A stretch of DNA of 64,000 nt from Marmoricola sp. URHB0036 (lineage in GTDB: Bacteria > Actinomycetota > Actinomycetes > Propionibacteriales > Nocardioidaceae). The stretch is from the NCBI RefSeq assembly GCF_000426045.1, contig NZ_AUEP01000014.1, forward strand, positions 111,044 to 175,043, read 5' to 3'. The notes beneath the pieces were generated by a model. The model ran no database searches. It was not told the origin of the DNA and saw nothing but the letters and a program-made list of their open reading frames with translations. Made by a program: the position numbers and the translations under genes. This document shows, piece after piece, positions 51,771 through 60,137 of the stretch (within the stretch, counting starts at the first letter, position 1; every line of letters begins with the position of its first letter).

Positions 51771-53423
51771 ATGCGCAGCACCATGCAGGACTTCCCGCTC
51801 ACCATCGGCGGCCTGATGAAGCACGGCACCACCGTCCACGCGGACTCCGAGGTCGTCACCGCCACCGCCGACGGCACCCGCCGCGAGACCTACGCCGAGC
51901 TGGGCAAGCGTGCCGCGAAGCTGGCCAACGGCCTGCGCTCGCTGGGGATCGACAGTGACCAGCGGGTGGCCACCTTCCAGTGGAACAACGCCGAGCACCT
52001 CGAGGCCTACCTGGCCATCCCGTCGATGGGGGCGGTGCTGCACACGCTCAACATCCGGCTGTTCCCGGAGCAGCTCGTCTACATCGCCAACCACGCCGAG
52101 GACCAGATCGTCATCGTCGACGACTCGCTCGTCGGTCTGCTGGCTCCGCACCTGCCGGAGATGAAGACGGTCCAGCACGTGATCGTCGCCGGCCCCGACG
52201 CCGCGTCGGCCGACCTCGACTCGCTGCGCGAGAGCGGCAAGGAGGTCCTGCTCTACGACGACCTGCTGGCCGACCAGCCCGAGGAGTTCGAGTGGCCCGA
52301 CGTGGACGAGCGTTCGGCCGCGGCGATGTGCTACACCAGCGGCACCACCGGCAACCCGAAGGGCGTCGTCTACAGCCACCGGTCGGCGTGGCTGCACTCC
52401 CAGATGGTCACGACCGGCAACATCGGCTCGATCAGCTTCCACGACCGGGTGCTGCCGATCGTGCCGATGTTCCACGCCAACTCCTGGGGCCTGGCCTACG
52501 CCGCCCTGATGTCCGGCGCCTCGCTGTGCATGCCCGACCGCTGGCTCCAGGCCGAGCCGCTGTGCCGGTTCATGAACGAGAGCAAGCCGACCGTCTCCGG
52601 CGCCGTTCCGACCGTGTGGAACGACGTGCTGGGCTACCTCGACAAGGACCCCAGCAAGAAGCCCGACTCCCTTCGTCTGATCCTGTGCGGCGGCTCCGCC
52701 GTGCCCGTCTCCCTGCAGAAGGCGCTCGAGGAGCGCCACGGCCTGCTCGTGCTGCAGGCGTGGGGGATGACCGAGACGTCTCCGGTCGCGTCGGCCGGGC
52801 TGCCGCCGGTCGGCGCCGACGGCGACGCGCAGTGGACCTACCGCGGCAGCCAGGGCCGGGTCGCCTGCGGCGTCGAGGGACGGATCGTGGCCGACGACGG
52901 CAGCGAGCAGCCGTGGGACGGCACGGCCGTGGGCGAGCTCGAGGTGCGCGGCCCGTGGGTCACCGGTGGCTACTACAACTCCGACGACCCCGAGGTGGAC
53001 CAGAAGTTCCACGACGGCTGGCTGCGCACCGGCGACGTGGGCTCGATCGACGAGCTCGGCTACATCCGCCTGTCCGACCGGGCCAAGGACGTGATCAAGT
53101 CAGGCGGCGAGTGGATCTCCTCGGTGGACCTCGAGAACGCCCTGATGGCGCACGACGACGTCGTCGAGGCGGCGGTCATCGGGATCCCGGACGAGAAGTG
53201 GGGAGAGCGGCCGCTGGCCTCGGTCGTCGTACGCGAGGGTGCGACGCTGACCGCCGCCGAGCTGTGCGAGTTCCTGAGCAAGGACTTCGCGAAGTGGCAG
53301 CTGCCCGACTCCTGGGCCTTCATCGACCAGGTGCCGCGCACCAGCGTCGGCAAGTTCGACAAGAAGGTCATTCGCAAGTGGTACGCCGAGCACGAGATCG
53401 ACGTGGAGGACGCGAAGAGCTAG
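51771..53423 (+). CDS. Fatty-acid--CoA ligase (AMP-binding, FadD type)
   Basis: This is a 550-residue adenylating enzyme. The P-loop-like motif is YTSGTTGNPKGVVYSH (about 186-201), followed by VPMFHANSWGLAY, QAWGMTETSP (about 328-337), WLRTGDVGSIDELGYI (about 419-434) and the Lys of RTSVGKFDKK near 530. It activates medium- or long-chain acids to acyl-CoA through acyl-AMP. The ATG at 51771 has GGAGG at spacing 8. It is divergent from the SDR and shares stop bases (CTAG) with the convergent Lrp gene. Confidence 0.92.
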   Translation: MRSTMQDFPLTIGGLMKHGTTVHADSEVVTATADGTRRETYAELGKRAAKLANGLRSLGIDSDQRVATFQWNNAEHLEAYLAIPSMGAVLHTLNIRLFPEQLVYIANHAEDQIVIVDDSLVGLLAPHLPEMKTVQHVIVAGPDAASADLDSLRESGKEVLLYDDLLADQPEEFEWPDVDERSAAAMCYTSGTTGNPKGVVYSHRSAWLHSQMVTTGNIGSISFHDRVLPIVPMFHANSWGLAYAALMSGASLCMPDRWLQAEPLCRFMNESKPTVSGAVPTVWNDVLGYLDKDPSKKPDSLRLILCGGSAVPVSLQKALEERHGLLVLQAWGMTETSPVASAGLPPVGADGDAQWTYRGSQGRVACGVEGRIVADDGSEQPWDGTAVGELEVRGPWVTGGYYNSDDPEVDQKFHDGWLRTGDVGSIDELGYIRLSDRAKDVIKSGGEWISSVDLENALMAHDDVVEAAVIGIPDEKWGERPLASVVVREGATLTAAELCEFLSKDFAKWQLPDSWAFIDQVPRTSVGKFDKKVIRKWYAEHEIDVEDAKS

Positions 53424-53935
53424 CGCACGCCCCAGGTGTAGGTCTGCTTCTCCAGCTCGAGGTAGAGGAAGGTGTGGATCGACACCACCCCGGCGATCGG
53501 CCGGATCTGCGCCGTGACCAGCTCGAGCAGGTGGGCGTCGCTCTCGCCGACCACCTCCACGAGAATGTCGAAACCGCCGGCGGTGAGGACGACGTAGACG
53601 ACGTCGGGGATCTCGGCCAGGGACTTGGCGACCTGCTTGGTCAGGGTGCGCTCGGTGGTGATGCCGAGCATGGCCTGACGCGCGAAGCCGAGCTGGAGCG
53701 GGTCGGACACCGCGGTGATCTGGATGACCCCGGAGTCGGTCAGCTGCTCGACCCGCTGGACGACCGACTCCTCGCTGATGCCGAGCTCGGCAGCGATGCT
53801 GTCGTAGGCGCGGCGGCCGTCGACCTGCAGCATCTCGATGATCGACTTCGACACGGGGTCGAGCGGGTTGCGGACGGGACGCCGGTTCACGAGGGGATGG
53901 TCGTCCTCCCGGTCCATCTCACCCTTGATCACCAT
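53420..53935 (-). CDS. Lrp/AsnC family regulator, paralogue 1
   Basis: This is a 171-residue regulator. The N-terminal AsnC helix-turn-helix (about 28-75) reads SKSIIEMLQVDGRRAYDSIA and LGISEESVVQRVEQL. The C-terminal RAM ligand domain (about 90-165) ends in EKQTYTWGVR. The long acidic-basic leader before the HTH is atypical. It is a paralogue of the regulator at 55395 (similar RAM domain and the same TY(T/S)WGVR end). It probably senses an amino acid or polyamine product. It follows the FAD oxidase gene on the same strand after 83 bp. Confidence 0.9.
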   Translation of the reverse strand: MVIKGEMDREDDHPLVNRRPVRNPLDPVSKSIIEMLQVDGRRAYDSIAAELGISEESVVQRVEQLTDSGVIQITAVSDPLQLGFARQAMLGITTERTLTKQVAKSLAEIPDVVYVVLTAGGFDILVEVVGESDAHLLELVTAQIRPIAGVVSIHTFLYLELEKQTYTWGVR

Positions 53936-54018
53936 TGCCTCCCGGACTGCCCGAGTCCCCGGCAAACCATAGTCGCAGAGCGCGGTGCGGTGGCGGCTTT
54001 CCGGGCGAGGGTCGCGCT

Positions 54019-55410
54019 TCAGTGGCCGGTTGTCAGGGGCGCCATCAGGCGGGCCACGGTGCTCGGCCGGTGGGTCCAGCGCTCCTCGACGTCGGCGAAG
54101 GACATCGTGCGCAGTCCGGCGTTGATGCCGAGCCAGCGGAGCGGCTCCGGCTCCCAGGATCGGCTGCGGTGGCCGACCCAGGGCAGTGTCACGAGGTCGC
54201 TGTCGCCCCCGGTGACCAGGTCGGTGAGCGTGCGACCGGCCAGGTTGGTGGTGGCGACGCCGTCGCCGACGTACCCGCCGGCCCAGCCGAGGCCGGTGCT
54301 CCGGTCCAGCCCGACCGAGGCGGACCAGTCGCGGGTGATGCCGAGGCAACCGCCCCACTGGTGGGTGAACTCGGCCCCGCGCAGCTGCGGCAGCATCTCG
54401 CGCAGCACGGTGCGCAGCTCGTGGAACACCCGCGGCGCCGCGTCGTAGGACGGTTGGATGCGGGAGCCGTAGTGGTACGGCGCACCGCGACCGCCGAAGG
54501 CGAGCCGGCCGTCGGCCGTGCGCTGGCCGTAGATGATCAGGTGGCGGGCGTCGGTGAACGAGGGCCGGTCGGCGAGCCCGATGGTCTCCCACATCTCGTC
54601 CGTCAGCGGCTCGGTCGCGACCATCAGCGAGTACACCGGCACCACCGCCCGGCGCAGCCCGGCCACCTGGGCGGTGTAGCCCTCGGTCGCGCGCAGCACG
54701 ATCTCGGCCCGGACCGTGCCGAAGTCGGTCTCCACCCGGCCGGGCGCGATGGACTGCACGCGGGTGTGCTCGAAGAGGGGCACCCCGCTCGCCTCGACCA
54801 CCCGAGCCAGGCCGCGCACGAGTCGCGACGGGTGGATCACGGCGCAGTGCGGAGTGAACGTGCCACCCAGGACCGGGTCGGCGGCCAGCATCGCGGACGC
54901 CTCGTCGGGCTCGAGGAGGCGTTCGTCCTCCTCGGTGAACCCGCGGGCATGCGCGCTCGCGACCTCGCCGCGGAGCCGCTCCAGCTGCACCTGCGAGCTG
55001 GCCAGCGTCACGGTGCCGCCCTGGTGGAAGTGGGCATCGATGCCCTCGGCCGCCGCGGCCCGGCCGACCTCGCGGACCGTCTCCTGCATGGCCCGGAGCA
55101 TCCGTCTGGCGCCGTCCTCCGAGGAGGCGGCGACCAGCTTCTGCCACGAGGTGGGGAACAGTGCGCTGCACCAGCCGCCGTTGCGGCCCGAGGCGCCGAA
55201 GCCGGCCACCTCGGCCTCGAGCACCACGATGCGCAGCGTCGGGTCGGCCCGGTGCAGGTAGTAGGCAGTCCAGAGGCCGGTCAGCCCGGCGCCGACGATC
55301 GCGACGTCGTACGACGCGGGGCCGGGCAGCGACGGGCGTGGCGTGAAGTCGTCGTCGACCGTGGCGTGCCACAGCGAGAGCGAGCGGTAGTCGGTCAGCG
55401 GACGCCCCAC
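54019..55410 (-). CDS. FAD-dependent amine oxidoreductase, PuuB-like, paralogue 1
   Basis: This is a 463-residue DAO-family flavoenzyme. The dinucleotide motif is VAIVGAGLTGLWTAYYL (about 36-52), followed by GFGASGRNGGWCSALFP (about 70-86). This resembles gamma-glutamylputrescine oxidase. A C-terminal FAD site reads THQWGGCLGITRDW and GYVGDGVATTNLAGR. It probably oxidises a polyamine or gamma-glutamyl-polyamine to an aldehyde, with H2O2. The GTG start lies 16 nt inside the upstream lrp gene, implying coupling. Confidence 0.85.
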   Translation of the reverse strand: MGRPLTDYRSLSLWHATVDDDFTPRPSLPGPASYDVAIVGAGLTGLWTAYYLHRADPTLRIVVLEAEVAGFGASGRNGGWCSALFPTSWQKLVAASSEDGARRMLRAMQETVREVGRAAAAEGIDAHFHQGGTVTLASSQVQLERLRGEVASAHARGFTEEDERLLEPDEASAMLAADPVLGGTFTPHCAVIHPSRLVRGLARVVEASGVPLFEHTRVQSIAPGRVETDFGTVRAEIVLRATEGYTAQVAGLRRAVVPVYSLMVATEPLTDEMWETIGLADRPSFTDARHLIIYGQRTADGRLAFGGRGAPYHYGSRIQPSYDAAPRVFHELRTVLREMLPQLRGAEFTHQWGGCLGITRDWSASVGLDRSTGLGWAGGYVGDGVATTNLAGRTLTDLVTGGDSDLVTLPWVGHRSRSWEPEPLRWLGINAGLRTMSFADVEERWTHRPSTVARLMAPLTTGH

Positions 55411-55874
55411 GAGTAGGTCTGCTTGGCCAGCTTGAGGTAGACGAACGTCTCGGTGGTGCGTACGCCGGGGACGGCCCGGATGCGGCCCGAGACCAGGTCG
55501 AGCAGCTCCTCGTCACCCGTGCTGACCACCTCGCACAGCACGTCGTAGGTGCCGGCCGTCATCACCACGTAGATGACCTCGTCCATCGCCGCCAGGGCGT
55601 CGGCCACCGGCTGGATGCCGCCGTCGACGTGGATGCCGACCATGGCCTGCCGCCCGAAGCCGAGCTGGAGCGGGTCGGTGACCGCCACGATCTGCATCAC
55701 GCCGGCCTCGGTGAGGCGCTGCACCCGTTGGCGTACCGCCGCCTCGGAGAGCCCGACCGCCTTGCCGATGGAGGCGTAGGACCGGCGACCGTCCTGCTGC
55801 AGCTGCTCGATGATGGACTTGGACACGTCGTCGAGCACGGGGGTCCGGTTCCCGTTCGCAGCCTTGTCGCCCAT
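55395..55874 (-). CDS. Lrp/AsnC family regulator, paralogue 2
   Basis: This is a 159-residue AsnC-type regulator. The HTH (about 16-63) has SKSIIEQLQQDGRRSYASIG and VGLSEAAVRQRVQRL, and the RAM domain (about 75-150) ends AKQTYSWGVR. The ATG at 55874 gives the standard length. It lies divergent from potD across repeated AACGG words and is translationally coupled to the amine oxidase. It is the likely local regulator of polyamine uptake and oxidation. Confidence 0.9.
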   Translation of the reverse strand: MGDKAANGNRTPVLDDVSKSIIEQLQQDGRRSYASIGKAVGLSEAAVRQRVQRLTEAGVMQIVAVTDPLQLGFGRQAMVGIHVDGGIQPVADALAAMDEVIYVVMTAGTYDVLCEVVSTGDEELLDLVSGRIRAVPGVRTTETFVYLKLAKQTYSWGVR

Positions 55875-55920
55875 CGGGCAATCGTGGTGGCACAGGCACG
55901 TGGATGGCAAGCGTCCAGGC

Positions 55921-55997
55921 CCGTTCAGACGCAAGAAACCGTTCCTGGACTACCTCCGCTGTAACGGTTCCGTGGCGTTCGTGTGTCGTCGCAACGG
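55921..55997. promoter_or_regulatory. Repeated AACGG/CCGTT words between lrp2 and potD
   Basis: CCGTT at 55921 and 55939 and AACGG at 55963 and 55993 lie within 77 bp of the divergent intergenic region. Multiple short half-sites are typical of Lrp/AsnC octamer binding. A palindromic core is not evident. Confidence 0.4.
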
Positions 55998-56058
55998 AAT
56001 CCCTTGTCCGAGGACCACCCTCCGTGCGAAGGTACCCCCGTCAACGGGAGGAGTCCGG

Positions 56059-57252
56059 GTGGTCGGCAGGAACACAGGCTCGGCAGGCGCAGGCCCCAGC
56101 AGGCGCACCTTCCTCAAGGCGGGCGGTGTGGCCGCCTTCGGGGTCGGAAGCCTCGCGGTGCTCCCGCTGTTCGGCTCACCCTCGCAGGTGCAGGACCCCG
56201 CCAAGTGCTTCGCCGACGATCTGTCCAGCACCCAGAAGAAGCTGGTGGTCTCCAACTGGCCGGCCTACATCGACCCCGCCACGAAGAAGCAGAAGAACAC
56301 CCTCCAGGACTTCGAGGCGGCGACCGGCGTCAGCGTCGACTACACCGACGACGTCAGCGACAATGCCGAGTTCTTCGCCAAGGTGCGCAACCAGCTCGGC
56401 GGCTGTGAGCCGATCGGGCGCGACCTGATGGTGCTGACCGACTGGATGGCCGCGAAGATGATCGGCCTCGGCTGGGTGCAGCCGATCGATGCCGACAAGG
56501 TCCCCAACCTGCACAAGAACCTGATCAAGCCGCTGCAGGGGCGCTCCTGGGACAAGGACCGCAACTTCTCGGCGCCGTGGCAGAGCGGGCTGACCGGCAT
56601 CGCCTACAACTCCAAGCTGATCAAGGGCGTGGGCAGCTTCCAGGAGCTGATCACCAAGCCCGAGCTCAAGGGCAAGATCACGCTGCTCTCCGAGATGCGC
56701 GACACGATGGCGTTCATGCTCAAGGTCGTCGGCGCCGACCCTGACAAGTTCACCGATGCCGAGTGGGAGAAGGCGATCGAGGAGCTGCACAAGGCCGTCA
56801 GGGCCGGCCAGGTGCGGGCGTTCACCGGCAACGAGTACATCCAGGACCTCACCGCGGGCAACATCGTCGCCTGCGAGGCGTGGTCCGGCGACGTGATCCA
56901 GGCGCAGTACGACAACCCCAACATCAAGTTCGTGGTGCCCGAGGAGGGCCTGTCGCTCTGGAGCGACAACATGCTGGTGCCCAACAAGGCCACCCACGAG
57001 GGCAACGCCGAGAAGTGGATCGACTACTACTACGAACCCGAGGTGGCCGCGAAGCTGGCCGCCTGGGTCAACTACATCTGCCCGGTCGAGGGCGCTCGCG
57101 ACGAGATGGTGAAGATCGACGACACCCTCGTCGACAACCCACTGATCTTCCCCAGCGAGGAAGACCTCAAGAACACGTTCGACTTCATGGTGCTCGACGA
57201 GAAGCAGTCGCAGAAGTACGAAGGAGAGTTTTCCGATGTCACAGGTGGCTGA
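56059..57252 (+). CDS. potD: Spermidine/putrescine ABC transporter, Tat-exported substrate-binding protein
   Basis: This is a 397-residue periplasmic-type binding protein. A twin-arginine signal, SRRTFLKAGG (about 14-23), and hydrophobic stretch to about 38 suggest folded export. The PotD/PotF core has LVVSNWPAYIDPATKKQ (about 66-82), DLMVLTDWMAAKMIGLGW, WQSGLTGIAYNSKLI and GNIVACEAWSGDVIQAQYDNP. The GTG at 56059 has GGGAGGAG upstream. The gene overlaps potA by 17 bp. Polyamine specificity is inferred from family and the adjoining amine oxidases. Confidence 0.9.
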   Translation: MVGRNTGSAGAGPSRRTFLKAGGVAAFGVGSLAVLPLFGSPSQVQDPAKCFADDLSSTQKKLVVSNWPAYIDPATKKQKNTLQDFEAATGVSVDYTDDVSDNAEFFAKVRNQLGGCEPIGRDLMVLTDWMAAKMIGLGWVQPIDADKVPNLHKNLIKPLQGRSWDKDRNFSAPWQSGLTGIAYNSKLIKGVGSFQELITKPELKGKITLLSEMRDTMAFMLKVVGADPDKFTDAEWEKAIEELHKAVRAGQVRAFTGNEYIQDLTAGNIVACEAWSGDVIQAQYDNPNIKFVVPEEGLSLWSDNMLVPNKATHEGNAEKWIDYYYEPEVAAKLAAWVNYICPVEGARDEMVKIDDTLVDNPLIFPSEEDLKNTFDFMVLDEKQSQKYEGEFSDVTGG

Positions 57253-58411
57253 AGCCCCGACCCGGTCGGGCGTCGAGAGTTACGAGGGGTTGCGCCTCCG
57301 CAGCCTGACCAAGCAGTTCGCAGCCTTCACGGCCGTGAAGTCGCTGGACCTCGACGTACCCACCGGGTCCTTCTTCGCCCTGCTCGGGCCGTCCGGGTGC
57401 GGGAAGACCACGACGCTGCGCATGGTGGCCGGTCTCGAGACGCCCACCTCGGGCACGATCACCCTGAGCGGCAAGGACATCACCTGGGAGAAGCCCTACC
57501 GGCGCCCGGTGAACACCGTCTTCCAGAACTACGCGCTGTTCCCGCACCTCGACATCTACGAGAACGTCGCCTTCGGCCTGCGGCGCCGCAAGAGCAAGGA
57601 GGTCGACAAGGCGGTCCGCGAGATGCTCGACCTCGTCGAGCTCGACACCCAGGCCCGCAAGAAGCCGGCTCAGCTCTCCGGTGGGCAACAGCAGCGCGTC
57701 GCCCTCGCCCGGGCCCTGATCAACAGTCCCGAGGTGTTGCTGCTGGATGAGCCCCTGGGCGCTCTCGACCTGAAGCTCCGGCGCGCCATGCAGATCGAGA
57801 TCAAGCGCATCCAGACCGAGGTCGGGCTGACCTTCGTGCACGTGACGCACGACCAGGAGGAGGCCATGACCATGGCCGACACCATCGCGGTCATGAACGC
57901 GGGGGTGATCGAGCAGATGGGGGCCCCGGCCGAGCTCTACGACAACCCGCAGACCACCTTCGTGGCCAACTTCCTGGGCCAGTCCAACCTGATCGAGGGC
58001 ACCGTCCGCGGACGTGAGGGTGACGTCGTCAAGGTCGACATGCAGGGCACCATCGCCTCCATCCCGACCGAGCGGGCCCACGTGAGCGGCACCGACGGCG
58101 AGCTGGGCTGGGTCGGGATCCGCCCCGAGAAGGTGCTCATCGCCGAGGTCGGCGAGTCGCTCGACGCGCCCGGCAGCAGCATCCCGGGTGGCGTGGTCAG
58201 CGACGTCAGCTTCGTCGGGGTCAGCACGCAGTACCTCGTCCGGATGCCGTGGGGACAGGAGATCCAGGTCTTCGAGCAGAACACCGGGCGACGACGGCTG
58301 TTCCGCCAGGGCGAGAGCGTCGACATCTCCTGGCGACCGGAGTACTCCTTCCTGCTCGACCACAACCAGGATGCGACCGCCGGTGTCGACAAGGAGGACG
58401 CAGCGTCGTGA
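57236..58411 (+). CDS. potA: Polyamine ABC transporter ATP-binding protein
   Basis: This is a 391-residue ABC ATPase. Walker A is GPSGCGKTTT (about 53-62), the Q-loop VFQNYALFPH, the signature LSGGQQQRVALARAL (about 146-160), Walker B VLLLDEPLGALD (about 167-178) and the H-loop VTHDQEEAMTM. The C-terminal TOBE_2 domain (about 290-375) identifies a PotA/CUT1-type importer ATPase. AAGGAGA lies before the ATG. It is coupled to both neighbours by overlaps. Confidence 0.94.
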   Translation: MSQVAEAPTRSGVESYEGLRLRSLTKQFAAFTAVKSLDLDVPTGSFFALLGPSGCGKTTTLRMVAGLETPTSGTITLSGKDITWEKPYRRPVNTVFQNYALFPHLDIYENVAFGLRRRKSKEVDKAVREMLDLVELDTQARKKPAQLSGGQQQRVALARALINSPEVLLLDEPLGALDLKLRRAMQIEIKRIQTEVGLTFVHVTHDQEEAMTMADTIAVMNAGVIEQMGAPAELYDNPQTTFVANFLGQSNLIEGTVRGREGDVVKVDMQGTIASIPTERAHVSGTDGELGWVGIRPEKVLIAEVGESLDAPGSSIPGGVVSDVSFVGVSTQYLVRMPWGQEIQVFEQNTGRRRLFRQGESVDISWRPEYSFLLDHNQDATAGVDKEDAAS

Positions 58412-59319
58412 CCGCTGCGGTCGTTGCCGAGACAACCGGGGCATCCCCGCACCCGGAGCCGCAGGAGCACAGCCCCAAGCGCAAGCTGACCGGCTACTGG
58501 CTGCTGCTCCCGGGTGGCCTGTGGCTGATCGTCTTCTTCGTGCTTCCGCTCTACTCGCTGGTCGCCACCAGCCTCTACGACCCGGACGGGTCGGTGCTCC
58601 AGGGCTACGACATGACCTGGGCGTTCAGCAACTACTGGCACGCCCTGCAGGACTACTGGTCACCACTGGTCCGGTCGCTGGTGTACGGCGCGGTCGCGAC
58701 CTTCATCTGTCTCGTCCTGGGCTACCTGCTGGCCTACGCCATCGCCTTCAAGTCCGGTCGCTGGAAGAACCTCATGCTGGTGCTGGTGATCGCGCCGTTC
58801 TTCACCAGCTTCCTGGTGCGGACGCTGTCGTGGAAGCTGCTCCTGCGCGACGACGGCTTCATCGTCAACACCCTGCAGTTCCTGCACATCGTCGGCGCCG
58901 ACGGTCGTCTGCTTGCAACCCCGGTCGCCGTGATCGCCGGGCTCGTCTACAACTTCCTGCCGTTCATGGTGCTGCCCCTGTTCGCCAGCATCGACAAGAT
59001 CGACCACCGCCTGATCGAGGCCTCCAGCGACCTGTACTCCCGGCCGGCCGTCGGCTTCTTCAAGGTGACCTGGCCGTTGTCGCTGCCCGGCGTGGTGTCC
59101 GGCACGCTGCTCACCTTCATCCCGGCCGTCGGTGACTACATCAACGCCCAGCTCCTCGGCAGTCCCAAGCAGCGGATGATCGGTAACGTGATCCAGGACC
59201 TGTTCACCAAGGCCAACGACTACCCGGCGGCCGGCGCGCTCTCGGTGATCCTGATGCTGCTGATCCTGGTGATGGTGCTCTTCTACGTCCGCCGCGCGGG
59301 AACGGAGGACCTGCTGTGA
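58408..59319 (+). CDS. potB: Polyamine ABC transporter permease PotB
   Basis: This is a 303-residue inner-membrane permease with six helices. The EAA loop reads LIEASSDLYSRPAVGFFKVTWPLSLPG (about 205-231, split). Typical PotB features are APFFTSFLVRTLSWKLLL and GDYINAQLLGSPKQRMIG. The GTG start overlaps the potA stop, with AAGGAGG upstream. Confidence 0.93.
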   Translation: MTAAVVAETTGASPHPEPQEHSPKRKLTGYWLLLPGGLWLIVFFVLPLYSLVATSLYDPDGSVLQGYDMTWAFSNYWHALQDYWSPLVRSLVYGAVATFICLVLGYLLAYAIAFKSGRWKNLMLVLVIAPFFTSFLVRTLSWKLLLRDDGFIVNTLQFLHIVGADGRLLATPVAVIAGLVYNFLPFMVLPLFASIDKIDHRLIEASSDLYSRPAVGFFKVTWPLSLPGVVSGTLLTFIPAVGDYINAQLLGSPKQRMIGNVIQDLFTKANDYPAAGALSVILMLLILVMVLFYVRRAGTEDLL

Positions 59320-60137
59320 ACTCGTCCTGGCAGCGCTTCAGCCGCTGGCTCAAGGCCCACCTCGTCCTCATCGGCGGGCTGCTCGTGATCGTGTACATGT
59401 TCATCCCGATCTCCGTCGTCGTGCTGATGAGCTTCAACAAGCCCGACAGCAAGCTGGTCTACAAGTTCGACGCCTTCACGTTGCAGAACTGGCTGCACCC
59501 GTGTGCCGACCCGAGCATGTGCCACGCCGTACGCCGCAGCATCGAGATCGGTCTGCTGGCCACCATCGTGGCGACCGTCCTCGGCACCCTGATGGCCTTC
59601 GCGCTCGTCCGGCACCGGTTCGAGGGCAGGGGAGCGGCCAACCTGATCATCTTCATGCCGATGGCCTCGCCCGAGATCGTGATGGGCTCCTCGCTGCTCG
59701 CGCTGTTCGTGGCCTCCGGCTTCGGTGGGCAGCTCGGCTTCGGCACGATCCTGATCGCGCACATCATGTTCTGCCTGTCGTTCGTGGTGGTCACCGTGAG
59801 AGCCCGGCTCGCGGGACTCGACAACAACCTCGAGCAGGCCGCGATGGACCTCTATGCCACCGAGGCGCAGACCTTCCGGCGGATCACCTTCCCGCTGGTG
59901 TTCCCCGGCATCCTCGGCGCGGCGTTGCTGTCGTTCTCGCTGTCCTTCGACGACTTCATCATCACCAACCTCAACGCCGGCAACACGACCACGTTCCCGA
60001 TGTACGTGTGGGGCGTCGCCCAACGAGGTGTCCCGATGCAGGTCAACGTGATCGGGACCCTGATGTTCATCATCTCGATCGTGATCGTGGTGGGGGCCGA
60101 GATCAACCGGCGGCGGCAGGAGAAGGCCCTCGCGTGA
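59316..60137 (+). CDS. potC: Polyamine ABC transporter permease PotC
   Basis: This is a 273-residue permease with six helices. The EAA loop is LEQAAMDLYATEAQTFRRIT (about 172-191), followed by FPLVFPGILGAALLSFSLSFDDFIITN. PYM-like FNKPDSKLVYKFDAFTLQNW follows the first helix. It pairs with PotB to form the membrane channel. GTGA overlaps with potB and with the downstream amine oxidase show one coupled message. Confidence 0.93.
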   Translation: MNSSWQRFSRWLKAHLVLIGGLLVIVYMFIPISVVVLMSFNKPDSKLVYKFDAFTLQNWLHPCADPSMCHAVRRSIEIGLLATIVATVLGTLMAFALVRHRFEGRGAANLIIFMPMASPEIVMGSSLLALFVASGFGGQLGFGTILIAHIMFCLSFVVVTVRARLAGLDNNLEQAAMDLYATEAQTFRRITFPLVFPGILGAALLSFSLSFDDFIITNLNAGNTTTFPMYVWGVAQRGVPMQVNVIGTLMFIISIVIVVGAEINRRRQEKALA

